Shown piece by piece: positions 50,927 through 58,521 of a stretch of 64,000 nt of DNA. The notes below the pieces were generated by a model that saw nothing but the letters and a program-made list of their open reading frames with translations, ran no database searches and was not told the DNA's origin. A program made the position numbers and the translations under genes. The DNA is from Pelomonas sp963422775 (GTDB lineage: Bacteria; Pseudomonadota; Gammaproteobacteria; Burkholderiales; Burkholderiaceae_C): the NCBI GenBank assembly GCA_963422775.4, contig CAUJSJ030000037.1, forward strand, positions 186,001-250,000, in the 5' to 3' direction. Each line of letters begins with the position of its first letter. The stretch's first letter is position 1.

Positions 50927-51511
50927 ATGCTGCTGATGATCGACAACTACGACAGCTTCACGTTCAACATCGTCCAGTACTTCGGTGAACTGGGCGCCGA
51001 CGTGAAGGTGGTGCGCAACGACGAGATCACCGTGGCGGAGATGGCCGCCCTGAACCCCGACCACATCGTCTTCTCGCCCGGCCCCTGCACGCCCAACGAG
51101 GCGGGTGTGTGCGTGGAAGCGATCCAGCACTTCATTGGCAAGAAGCCGCTGCTGGGCGTGTGCCTGGGCCACCAGGCGATGGGCCAGGCCCTGGGCGGCA
51201 AGATCATCCGCGCGCAGCGCCAGATGCACGGCAAGGCCAGCACGATCACGACCGACCAGCGCGGCGTCTACACCGGCCTGCCCAAGGACTTCAGCGTCAT
51301 CCGCTACCACTCCCTCGTCATCGAGGAAGCGAGCTGCCCCGCGGTGCTGGAGATCACGTCGCGCAGCGAGGACGGCGAGATCATGGGCGTGCGCCACCGC
51401 GAGCTGGCCGGCACGGCCACGCCGCTGGAGGGCGTGCAGTTCCACCCCGAGTCCATCCTCAGCGAGCACGGGCACGCCATGCTGCGCAACTTCCTGGAGT
51501 TGAGGTCATGA
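50927..51511 (+). CDS. trpG: Anthranilate synthase component II (glutamine amidotransferase)
   Basis: 194 residues from ATG 50927; the in-frame extension into trpE is rejected. Class I glutamine amidotransferase: MLLMIDNYDSFTFNIVQYFG, IVFSPGPCTPNEAGV, catalytic Cys in LLGVCLGHQAMGQALGG, and the His-Glu of VQFHPESILSEHGHAMLRNF. It supplies ammonia to TrpE. Its stop overlaps the ltaE start (ATGA). Translation start lies right after a hairpin element. Confidence 0.97.
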   Translation: MLLMIDNYDSFTFNIVQYFGELGADVKVVRNDEITVAEMAALNPDHIVFSPGPCTPNEAGVCVEAIQHFIGKKPLLGVCLGHQAMGQALGGKIIRAQRQMHGKASTITTDQRGVYTGLPKDFSVIRYHSLVIEEASCPAVLEITSRSEDGEIMGVRHRELAGTATPLEGVQFHPESILSEHGHAMLRNFLELRS

Positions 51512-52557
51512 GCGATTACGCGCCCGGTTCGGCTGGCAGCGGCGGCGACGCCGTTGTTGACCTGCGCAGCGACACCGTCACCAAGCCGACGCCGGCCATG
51601 CTCGCGGCCATCGCGGCCGCCCAGGTCGGCGACGACGTCTTCGGCGACGACCCGACCGTCAACGCACTTCAGGAGCGCGTCGCCGCGCTGCTCGGCAAGG
51701 AAGCCGCCCTCTTCATGAGCAGCGGCACGCAGAGCAACCTCTGCGGCCTGCTGGCCCACTGCGGCCGTGGCGACGAGTACATCGTCGGCCAGCTCGCCCA
51801 CACCTATCGCTACGAGGGTGGCGGCGCGGCGGTGCTCGGCAGCATCCAGCCCCAGCCGCTGACCAATCAGGCCGATGGCACGATCAGGCTGGAGGACATC
51901 GCCGCCGCCATCAAGCCCGATGACCCGCACTTCGCGCGCACGCGGCTGCTGGCGCTGGAGAACACCTGGGGCGGCCAGGTGCTGTCCACGCAGTACACCA
52001 ATGCCGCCTGCGAGCTGGCCCATTCGCGCGGGTTGGCCACGCACCTGGACGGCGCCCGCCTGTTCAACGCGGCGGTCGCCTCCGGCCGCAGCGTGGCCGA
52101 CCTGGCGCGGCCCTTCGACTCCGTCTCCATCTGCTTCAGCAAGGGCCTGGGTGCGCCCATCGGCTCCATGCTCGTCGGCTCACGCCAGCTGATCGCGCGT
52201 GCCCACCGCTCGCGCAAGATGCTCGGCGGCGGCCTGCGCCAGGTCGGCCTGCTGGCGGCGGCCGCCGACCATGCGCTGACCTACCACGTCGAGCGCCTGG
52301 CCGACGACCACGCGCTGGCCCGGCGCCTGGCCGAGGGCCTGGCGGCCCTGCCAGGTGTCACGGTCACGCCACCGCAGACGAATATCGTCTTCGCCCAGGT
52401 CAGCGATGGCCGCACGCCGGCGCTGCTGGAACACCTGAAGTCGCGCGGCGTGCTCGCCACCGGACTGATCGGCCTGCGGTTTGTCACGCACCTCGATGTC
52501 GACGCGGCCGGCATCGAGCACGCCATCGCTGCCGCGCGCGAATTCCTGGAAGGGTGA
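51508..52557 (+). CDS. ltaE: Low-specificity L-threonine aldolase
   Basis: 349 residues, ATG overlapping the trpG stop. Beta-eliminating lyase fold: VDLRSDTVTKPTPAMLAAIA, VGDDVFGDDPTVNALQERVA, FMSSGTQSNLCGLLAHCGRG, LENTWGGQVL, THLDGARLFNAAVASG, and the PLP Lys in ICFSKGLGAPIGSMLVGS. It cleaves L-threonine and L-allo-threonine to glycine and acetaldehyde. Inserted between trpG and trpD within the trp operon, an unusual place. Confidence 0.94.
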   Translation: MSDYAPGSAGSGGDAVVDLRSDTVTKPTPAMLAAIAAAQVGDDVFGDDPTVNALQERVAALLGKEAALFMSSGTQSNLCGLLAHCGRGDEYIVGQLAHTYRYEGGGAAVLGSIQPQPLTNQADGTIRLEDIAAAIKPDDPHFARTRLLALENTWGGQVLSTQYTNAACELAHSRGLATHLDGARLFNAAVASGRSVADLARPFDSVSICFSKGLGAPIGSMLVGSRQLIARAHRSRKMLGGGLRQVGLLAAAADHALTYHVERLADDHALARRLAEGLAALPGVTVTPPQTNIVFAQVSDGRTPALLEHLKSRGVLATGLIGLRFVTHLDVDAAGIEHAIAAAREFLEG

Positions 52558-52559
52558 CC

Positions 52560-53072
52560 ATGTCGACATCGACGCTGCTGACCTCGCTGTACGAACAGAA
52601 GGCCGCGATCAATCGCGAGCTGTTTGCGGAGATGGCCAAGGTCCACGCGCAGGCCCACCCGGAGCGCCGCCACCTGGCGATCCGCATCCTCAACCACATC
52701 CACGTGGCGGACCAGATCTTCTCGGCGCACCTGCGCGGGGAGCCGCACGGCTTTGCCGCGACCAACACCGAGGCGACGCCGACGCTGGATGAGCTGCGCG
52801 TATCGGTCGAGCGCGTGGACGGCTGGTACCTCGACCACATCCGCGGCTTGCGGCCCGAGCAGTTCGGGGAGGCGTTGAGCTTTCGCTTCACCGACGGCGA
52901 CACCGGCCGCATGAGCCGCGAGGAAATCCTGGCCCACGTCATTCACCATGGCAGCTACCACCGCGGCGCGGTCGGCATGCTGATGCGCCAGTCCGACGTG
53001 CCGCCGCCGCGCGACCTGCTGACCCGTTACCTGCACCAACACGAGCCCGAGCGCCGTTTGTCCGAGGTTTGA
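52560..53072 (+). CDS. DinB-like four-helix metalloprotein
   Basis: 170 residues (a GTG at 52554 is an alternative start). DinB_2 layout of four helices with metal-binding His: LAIRILNHIHVADQIFSAHL, then GWYLDHIRGLRPEQFGEALS, and ILAHVIHHGSYHRGAVGMLM. Such proteins include thiol-transferases and many of unknown role. It is embedded between ltaE and trpD, with 2 bp to trpD, so is expressed with tryptophan synthesis. Confidence 0.88.
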   Translation: MSTSTLLTSLYEQKAAINRELFAEMAKVHAQAHPERRHLAIRILNHIHVADQIFSAHLRGEPHGFAATNTEATPTLDELRVSVERVDGWYLDHIRGLRPEQFGEALSFRFTDGDTGRMSREEILAHVIHHGSYHRGAVGMLMRQSDVPPPRDLLTRYLHQHEPERRLSEV

Positions 53073-53073
53073 C

Positions 53074-54111
53074 ATGCCCATCACCGACACCGAAGCCCTG
53101 ACCCGCGTCATTGAGCACCGCGAGATCTTCCACGACGAGATGCTGACGCTGATGCGCCGCATTATGGCCGGCGAGATGTCGCCCGTCATCGCCGCCGCGC
53201 TGCTGACCGGCCTGCGCGTGAAGAAGGAAACCATCGGCGAGATCACCGCCGCCGCGCAGGTCATGCGCGAGCTGTCCAACAAGGTGCCGTTGGGGCCGCT
53301 GCCGCATCTGGTGGACGTCGTCGGCACGGGCGGCGATGGCGCGCACAGCTTCAACATCTCCACCTGCTCGATGTTTGTCGCCGCCGCGGCCGGCGCCCAG
53401 GTGGCCAAGCACGGCAACCGCAGTGTGAGCAGCAAGACCGGCAGTGCCGACGTGCTGGAGGCGCTGGGCGCCAACATCCAGCTGACGCCCCGCCAGGTGG
53501 CCGCCTCGGTGGACGAATGCGGCATCGGCTTCATGTTCGCGCCCAACCACCACCCGGCGATGAAGAACATCGCGCCGGTGCGTCGTGAGCTGGGCGTGCG
53601 CACCATCTTCAACATCCTCGGGCCCCTGACCAACCCGGCCGGCGCGCCCAACATCCTGATGGGTGTCTTTCACCCCGACCTCGTCGGCATCCAGGTGCGC
53701 GTGCTGCAGCGGCTGGGCGCCGAGCACGCCCTCGTCGTCTACGGCAAGGACGGCATGGACGAGATCTCGCTGGGCGCGACGACGCTGGTGGGCGAACTCA
53801 AGGACGGCGCGGTGCGCGAGTACGAGATCCATCCGGAGGACTTCGGCATGGCCATGGCCAGCAACCGCAGCCTGAAGGTGGAAGGCCCGGAGCAGTCGCG
53901 CGTGATGCTGCTCGGCGTGCTGGACGGTGTGCCCGGCCCGGCGCGCGACATCGTGCTGCTGAACGCCGGTGCGACGCTGTACGCCGCCAACGTGGCGCCG
54001 ACGCTGGCCGACGGCATCGCCCGCGCCCGCGTGGTGCTGGACAGCGGTGCGGCGCGCGCTAAGCTCGACGCCTTCGTCAAGGCTACCCAAGGCCTGGGAG
54101 CGAAGGTGTGA
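53074..54111 (+). CDS. trpD: Anthranilate phosphoribosyltransferase
   Basis: 345 residues. Motifs: LMRRIMAGEMSPVIAAALLT, VDVVGTGGDGAHSFNISTCS (PRPP loop), KHGNRSVSSKTGSADVLEAL, MFAPNHHPAMKNIAPVRREL, TIFNILGPLTNPAGAPNILM and YGKDGMDEISLGATT. It attaches PRPP to anthranilate. Stop overlaps the trpC start (GTGA), so the two are coupled. Confidence 0.97.
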   Translation: MPITDTEALTRVIEHREIFHDEMLTLMRRIMAGEMSPVIAAALLTGLRVKKETIGEITAAAQVMRELSNKVPLGPLPHLVDVVGTGGDGAHSFNISTCSMFVAAAAGAQVAKHGNRSVSSKTGSADVLEALGANIQLTPRQVAASVDECGIGFMFAPNHHPAMKNIAPVRRELGVRTIFNILGPLTNPAGAPNILMGVFHPDLVGIQVRVLQRLGAEHALVVYGKDGMDEISLGATTLVGELKDGAVREYEIHPEDFGMAMASNRSLKVEGPEQSRVMLLGVLDGVPGPARDIVLLNAGATLYAANVAPTLADGIARARVVLDSGAARAKLDAFVKATQGLGAKV

Positions 54112-54902
54112 GCAGTGACATCCTGAACCGCATCGTCGAGGTCAAGTGGGAAGAGATCTCGGCGGCGAAGCTCAAGCGATCGCTGGCTTCGCAGCGTGAA
54201 GAGGCCGAAGCCCGCAAGCTGGAGCGCCTGGGCTTCGAGCGCTCGCTGCGCGCCGCCATCGCCGCGGGCCGTGCAGCCGTCATCGCCGAGATCAAGAAGG
54301 CCAGCCCCAGCAAGGGCGTGCTGCGCGAGGACTTCCAGCCCGCCGTGATCGCCGAGACCTATGCCCGCAACGGCGCGGCTGCCTTGAGCGTGCTGACCGA
54401 CGAGCGCTTCTTCCAAGGCTCCGTCGCCTACCTGCAGGCGGCCCGCGCCGCCTGCGAGCTGCCGGTGCTGCGCAAGGACTTCATGGTGGACGAGTACCAG
54501 GTCATGGAAGCCGGCGCGATGGGCGCCGACTGCATCCTGCTGATCGCCGCCTGCCTGGCCGATTCGCAGATGGCCGACCTCGAAGCGGCGGCCCACGCGC
54601 TCGGCCTCGATGTGCTGGTGGAGGTGCACGACGGTGACGAGCTGGACCGCGCCCTCAAGCTGAAGACGCCGCTGGTCGGCATCAACAACCGCAACCTGCG
54701 CACCTTCGACGTGACGCTGGACACGACGCTCGGCCTGCTGCCTCGCGTGCCGGCCGACCGGCTGCTGGTGACCGAGTCCGGCATCCTCGGCGCGGCCGAC
54801 GTGAAGCGCATGCGTGACGCCAATGTCAACGCCTTCCTCGTCGGCGAGGCTTTCATGCGCGCGCCGGACCCGGGCGCGGCGCTGGCCACGCTGTTCGGAT
54901 GA
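54108..54902 (+). CDS. trpC: Indole-3-glycerol phosphate synthase
   Basis: 264 residues, GTG start. TIM barrel with IAEIKKASPSKGVLREDFQP (catalytic Lys, phosphate site), ALSVLTDERFFQGSVAYLQA, LPVLRKDFMVDEYQVMEAGA, LDVLVEVHDGDELDRALKL, VGINNRNLRTFDV and TESGI. It closes the indole ring. The stop overlaps the ung start (ATGA). No trpF, trpB or trpA follow; they are elsewhere, as in many Burkholderiales. Confidence 0.97.
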   Translation: MSSDILNRIVEVKWEEISAAKLKRSLASQREEAEARKLERLGFERSLRAAIAAGRAAVIAEIKKASPSKGVLREDFQPAVIAETYARNGAAALSVLTDERFFQGSVAYLQAARAACELPVLRKDFMVDEYQVMEAGAMGADCILLIAACLADSQMADLEAAAHALGLDVLVEVHDGDELDRALKLKTPLVGINNRNLRTFDVTLDTTLGLLPRVPADRLLVTESGILGAADVKRMRDANVNAFLVGEAFMRAPDPGAALATLFG

Positions 54903-55597
54903 AGCTCCCGCTGCAACTGCCGAGCACCGACTGGCTGCCCATCGTCGAAGCCTGGGCAGCCTCCCCTGCGGGCCAGCGGCTCGAAGCCTTTCTGGAGGAA
55001 CGCGCCACCGCCGGCGCCACCGTCTACCCGCCCGAGCCGCTGCGCGCGCTGACGCTGACGCCGCTCAGCGCAACCCGCGTCGTCATCCTCGGCCAGGACC
55101 CTTACCACGGCCCCGGCCAGGCCGAGGGCTTGAGCTTCAGCGTGCCGCCCGGCGTGCCGCTGCCGCCCAGCCTGCGCAACATCTTCAAGGAGATCCAGCG
55201 CGACCTCGGCAAGCCCTTCCCGCCGAACGGCAGCCTGGTGCGCTGGGCTGAGGGCGGCACGCTGCTGCTGAACGCCGTGCTGACGGTGGAAGACGGCCAG
55301 CCCGCCAGCCACGCCAACAAAGGCTGGGAGGTGCTGACCGACGCCCTCATCAAGGCCGCAGCCGAGGACGCAGCGCCCAAGGTCTTCATGCTGTGGGGCG
55401 CCTACGCCCAGGCCAAGGCACCGCTGATCGAGGCCGCGCGCCAGGATCACCTCGTGCTGAAGGCCAACCACCCGTCGCCACTGTCGGCCCTGAAGCCGCC
55501 CCGGCCCTTCATCGGCTGCGGGCACTTCTCCACGGCCAAGGCGTGGCTGGAAGAGCGCGGGCGGGGCCGGCCTGCTGCCAAGCCTGCGGCCGACTGA
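54899..55597 (+). CDS. ung: Uracil-DNA glycosylase
   Basis: 232 residues. Family 1 UNG motifs: catalytic VVILGQDPYHGPGQAEGLSF, SLRNIFKEIQRDLGKPFPPN, LLLNAVLTVEDGQPASHANK and the minor-groove loop HPSPLSALKPPRPFIGCGHF. Excises uracil from DNA. Last gene of the operon, overlapping trpC by 4 bp; this trpC-ung link occurs in related genomes. Seven bp separate it from the convergent methyltransferase gene, leaving no room for a private terminator. Confidence 0.96.
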   Translation: MKLPLQLPSTDWLPIVEAWAASPAGQRLEAFLEERATAGATVYPPEPLRALTLTPLSATRVVILGQDPYHGPGQAEGLSFSVPPGVPLPPSLRNIFKEIQRDLGKPFPPNGSLVRWAEGGTLLLNAVLTVEDGQPASHANKGWEVLTDALIKAAAEDAAPKVFMLWGAYAQAKAPLIEAARQDHLVLKANHPSPLSALKPPRPFIGCGHFSTAKAWLEERGRGRPAAKPAAD

Positions 55598-55604
55598 CGA
55601 GGAC

Positions 55605-56351
55605 TTACACGCTCGGCTTTCGCGCCGTGTGGATGGCCACGATGCCAAGGGATAGCCGCTCGAAGGCCACGTCCTCGAAGCCCTGTTCACGCAGTTCCAG
55701 CGCCAGCGCCTCGGCCGTCGGAAATTCGCGAATGCCGTGCAGCAGGTATTTGTAGGCCGACGCGTCGCCGCCGGTCGCCAGCCAGCCCAGCAGCGGCATG
55801 CACAGCGACATGTAGAGCAGGTAGGCCCGCTGCAACGGCACCCAAGGAATGTTGGACGCCTCCAGCACGATCAAGCGCCCACCCGGGCGCAACACGCGCC
55901 ACGCCTCCTGCATCGCCAGCTGGCGATTGCAGATCTTGAGTGCGAGCGACATCGAATAGGCGTCGACGCTGCCGCTCGCAATCGTCGGCATGGCCTCGGC
56001 GTCGAGTTGCCTCAGGTCGACCGCGTCCCGGTGGCCGCCGAGCCGGGCGGCCGCGATGGCCAGCATCTTGGGGCTGATGTCTGCCGCGATGATCGTGCGC
56101 CGCTGGCCGGCCACCTGCGGCAACACGCGCAGGATGATGTCACCCGTGCCGGTGGCGCCGTCCAGCAGTGTGCCCCAGGCCTCGCGGGCGATGGCCTGCG
56201 CCACGCGCCGCTTCCACAGCCTGTGGATGCCGAGACTGAACAGATCGCAGAGCCGGTCGTAGCGGCCAGCGATGCGGCCGAACACGTCGTCCGTCTGCCA
56301 GGCGAACGCCGCCGCGTTGACTTCCGAAGGGGGTGCGCTGTCGGGCTTCAT
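55605..56351 (-). CDS. UbiE/COQ5-type methyltransferase
   Basis: 248 residues from MKPDSAPPSEVNAAAFAWQT; the longer frame to 56489 is rejected. UbiE-family motifs: RYDRLCDLFSLGIHRLWKRR, motif I TLLDGATGTGDIILRVLPQV, AADISPKMLAIAAARLGGH, and AWRVLRPGGRLIVLEASNIP. It resembles demethylmenaquinone/2-octaprenyl methyltransferases but differs from the canonical UbiE in details, so quinone methylation is only likely. Confidence 0.85.
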   Translation of the reverse strand: MKPDSAPPSEVNAAAFAWQTDDVFGRIAGRYDRLCDLFSLGIHRLWKRRVAQAIAREAWGTLLDGATGTGDIILRVLPQVAGQRRTIIAADISPKMLAIAAARLGGHRDAVDLRQLDAEAMPTIASGSVDAYSMSLALKICNRQLAMQEAWRVLRPGGRLIVLEASNIPWVPLQRAYLLYMSLCMPLLGWLATGGDASAYKYLLHGIREFPTAEALALELREQGFEDVAFERLSLGIVAIHTARKPSV

Positions 56352-56530
56352 GTCGATAAGGAGTCGTCTTGCGTCAACCTGGTGGGCAGAGCCAAAGGCT
56401 TCGATTGTTCCGCCCACAGCAACTCGCCGTTCTATTCCAGCGCCTTTTTCTCGCGCCGCTGAATACCTACAGTGGCAACCTATCGGCACACCCCATCCCC
56501 ACCAAGAGGGCGCCGACCAGGAGCGTCACC
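56352..56530. other. Spacer upstream of the small secreted peptide gene
   Basis: 179 bp between divergent genes. GC is moderately lower around 56390-56480. It should hold the promoters of the UbiE-type gene (minus) and the small peptide gene (plus). No clear boxes called. Confidence 0.3.
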
Positions 56531-56683
56531 ATGAACACCCGATCCTTTTTCACGCTGATCACCGCCGCGACGGCCGTCACGGCGCTGGCGGCGGGCATGT
56601 TGCTGGCCATCAGCGCGCCGGCGCCCGCGGCCGAAGACTTCGGCCAGGCCGTGCTGGCCACCGCACCCGCCGACGAGGCCTGA
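56531..56683 (+). CDS. Small secreted peptide of 50 residues
   Basis: ATG with AGGAG ~8 nt upstream; the protein starts MNTRSFFTLITAATAVTALA and has a clear signal peptide cleaved near APAAA, leaving a ~16-residue acidic peptide (EDFGQAVLATAPADEA). Alternatively the hydrophobic part is an anchor. No family is recognised. It is monocistronic and lies between a divergent methyltransferase gene and the LysR gene. Confidence 0.6.
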   Translation: MNTRSFFTLITAATAVTALAAGMLLAISAPAPAAEDFGQAVLATAPADEA

Positions 56684-56700
56684 GGCTCCGCCTCGGCTCG

Positions 56701-57633
56701 TCAGTTCGTACAGCGCAGCGTCATCCCGCCCAGCGCCTCGCGGCCGAGCAGCTCGACCACCCAGTCGACGAACACCCGCAGCTTGCTGCTGAGGTGGCGG
56801 TTCGGCGGGTAGACGACATAGACCGGGATGGGCTCGGCGTCCCAGTCCTCCAGCACCCGCACCAGCGCACCGCTCTTGATCAGCGGCGCAGCCATGAAGC
56901 AGGTCACCTGCACCACGCCCAGGTGAGCCAGGCCGGCATTCAGATAGGCATTCGCGTCATTGACCGCGATGACGTGGTTGCCCACCACCTCGACCATGTC
57001 GTCACCACGGCGGAAGACGTCGGGCATCACCTTGCCGCTGCGGGCCGAGAAGTAGCCCACCATGCGGTGCGGCGGCTGGCTCAGCTCCAGCGGGTGGGCG
57101 GGCGTGCCGTGGCGGCGCAGGTATTCCGGCGTGGCACAGGTGATGAAGCGGAATTCCGAGATGCGCCGCGCCACCAGGCTCTGGTCGGTCAGGTCGCCGC
57201 CGCGGATGACGCAGTCGATGTTGTCGCTGATGAGGTCCACCGTACGGTCGCTGACGCCCAGTTCGATCTGGATGTCCGGGTACTTCGCATAGAAGTCCGG
57301 CAGGTGGGGAATGATCATCTCGCGGCCCACCACGCCGGGCACGTCGATGCGGATGCGCCCGCGCGGCGTCACGCGCGCCTGGCTCATGCTGCCTTCCAGC
57401 TCTTCCAGGTCGGAGAGCAGGCGCATCGCGCGCTCGTAGTAGGCAGCGCCATCGGGCGTGACCGTGACGCGGCGCGTCGTGCGGTTCAGCAGCTTGGTGC
57501 GCAGATGCGTTTCCAGCGTCTGGATCAGTCGCGTGACGGTGGCCTTGGGCAGGTCCAGCGAGTCGGCGGCCTTGGTGAAGGTGCCGGCCTCGACGACCCG
57601 GACGAAGGCTTGCATGGCTTGGAGGCGATCCAT
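56701..57633 (-). CDS. LysR-family regulator of the divergent efflux operon
   Basis: 310 residues. N-terminal winged helix-turn-helix MDRLQAMQAFVRVVEAGTFT, KAADSLDLPKATVTRLIQTL, then the LysR substrate-binding domain (RIRIDVPGVVGREMIIPHLP, DLISDNIDCVIRGGDLTDQS, MAAPLIKSGALVRVLEDWDA). Divergent LysR genes commonly activate the neighbouring RND operon, as MexT does mexEF-oprN. The spacer has an inverted repeat (57655-57674) that may be its site. Confidence 0.92.
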   Translation of the reverse strand: MDRLQAMQAFVRVVEAGTFTKAADSLDLPKATVTRLIQTLETHLRTKLLNRTTRRVTVTPDGAAYYERAMRLLSDLEELEGSMSQARVTPRGRIRIDVPGVVGREMIIPHLPDFYAKYPDIQIELGVSDRTVDLISDNIDCVIRGGDLTDQSLVARRISEFRFITCATPEYLRRHGTPAHPLELSQPPHRMVGYFSARSGKVMPDVFRRGDDMVEVVGNHVIAVNDANAYLNAGLAHLGVVQVTCFMAAPLIKSGALVRVLEDWDAEPIPVYVVYPPNRHLSSKLRVFVDWVVELLGREALGGMTLRCTN

Positions 57634-57654
57634 GGATTCATTGTTCCACGCGAA

Positions 57655-57674
57655 GGAAAAGTGAGTCCTTTTCC
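57655..57674. promoter_or_regulatory. Inverted repeat in the LysR/hydrolase spacer
   Basis: GGAAAAG (57655-57661) and CTTTTCC (57668-57674) with a 6-bp gap. Lies 21 bp upstream of the LysR start and 42 bp upstream of the hydrolase start, a plausible operator for a divergent LysR regulator. Confidence 0.5.
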
Positions 57675-57716
57675 AGCCCGTTTATCCCTAAGCCGTTCGT
57701 CTCTATCTTTCGCCCC

Positions 57717-58502
57717 ATGGACAAGATTGCTTCCCCTGCCACTTTGCGACTCGGCCCCGCGCCGGGCTTGGTGGCCCAGGTCTACTCGGCGCGGCGCCGG
57801 TTGGACGGCGACACGCGCGCCCTGCTGCTGTGGCTGCACGGGGGCAGCTTCAACAGCGGTTCGCTGGCGGCATGCCATGCGCGCAGCGAGATGCTGGCCG
57901 AGGCCGGTGCCGACGTGGTCGCGCTGGACTACCCGCTCGCCCCCGAACACCCCTTCCCCACGGGCCTGAGCGCCGCCTTCGAGGCGCTGCAGGCCATCGC
58001 CGCCAAGCCAGCCAAGTTGACCGGCTCGACGCACACGGCGCTGTTCGTCGGCGGCGAGGAAGCCGGCGGCAACATCGCCGCGGCGCTGGCGCTGATGGCC
58101 CGCGACCAGCACGCGCCGGCCCTCGCCGGCCAGTTGCTGATCTCGCCGATGCTGGACCCGCAGCTGGGTACCGCCTCCATGCGCGAGGGCGAATGCGGCG
58201 GCTGCGAATGCATCTATGCCAAGGGCTGGAAGGCCTACCTGGGCGACGGCATCCGTGCCGACCACCCGTACGCCGCGCCCATCAACGCCAGCCGCCTGGC
58301 CGGCCTGGCGCCCGCACTGGTGCTGAGCCTGGCGGGCCATCCGCTGAACGACGAGGCGCGCCGCTACGCCGCCGCGCTGCGCGAGCACGGCGGCAGCGCG
58401 CAGGACCTGACGCTGCCCGCCATCACGCCCGAGCTGGTGCTCAACCCCATCCACGAATTCCTGCGCGAGGCGGCCCGCCGCGCGCTGTCCCTGCCCGCCT
58501 GA
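57717..58502 (+). CDS. Alpha/beta-hydrolase fold protein lacking a catalytic triad
   Basis: 261 residues, hormone-sensitive-lipase/esterase type. It has the oxyanion HGG (LWLHGGSFNSG) and the family motif LDYPLAPEHPFP, so the fold is sure. But the nucleophile elbow, normally GDSAGG, reads GGEEAGG (no Ser), the usual DPLxDE loop reads GHPLNDE (Asp replaced by His), and no histidine follows in the place of HGF (ITPEL). All three catalytic residues appear lost. It is the first gene of the efflux operon (19 bp before the adaptor gene) and may be a binding or sensing protein. Confidence 0.8.
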   Translation: MDKIASPATLRLGPAPGLVAQVYSARRRLDGDTRALLLWLHGGSFNSGSLAACHARSEMLAEAGADVVALDYPLAPEHPFPTGLSAAFEALQAIAAKPAKLTGSTHTALFVGGEEAGGNIAAALALMARDQHAPALAGQLLISPMLDPQLGTASMREGECGGCECIYAKGWKAYLGDGIRADHPYAAPINASRLAGLAPALVLSLAGHPLNDEARRYAAALREHGGSAQDLTLPAITPELVLNPIHEFLREAARRALSLPA

Positions 58503-58521
58503 CCCCTCGGAGAGAACTCAA

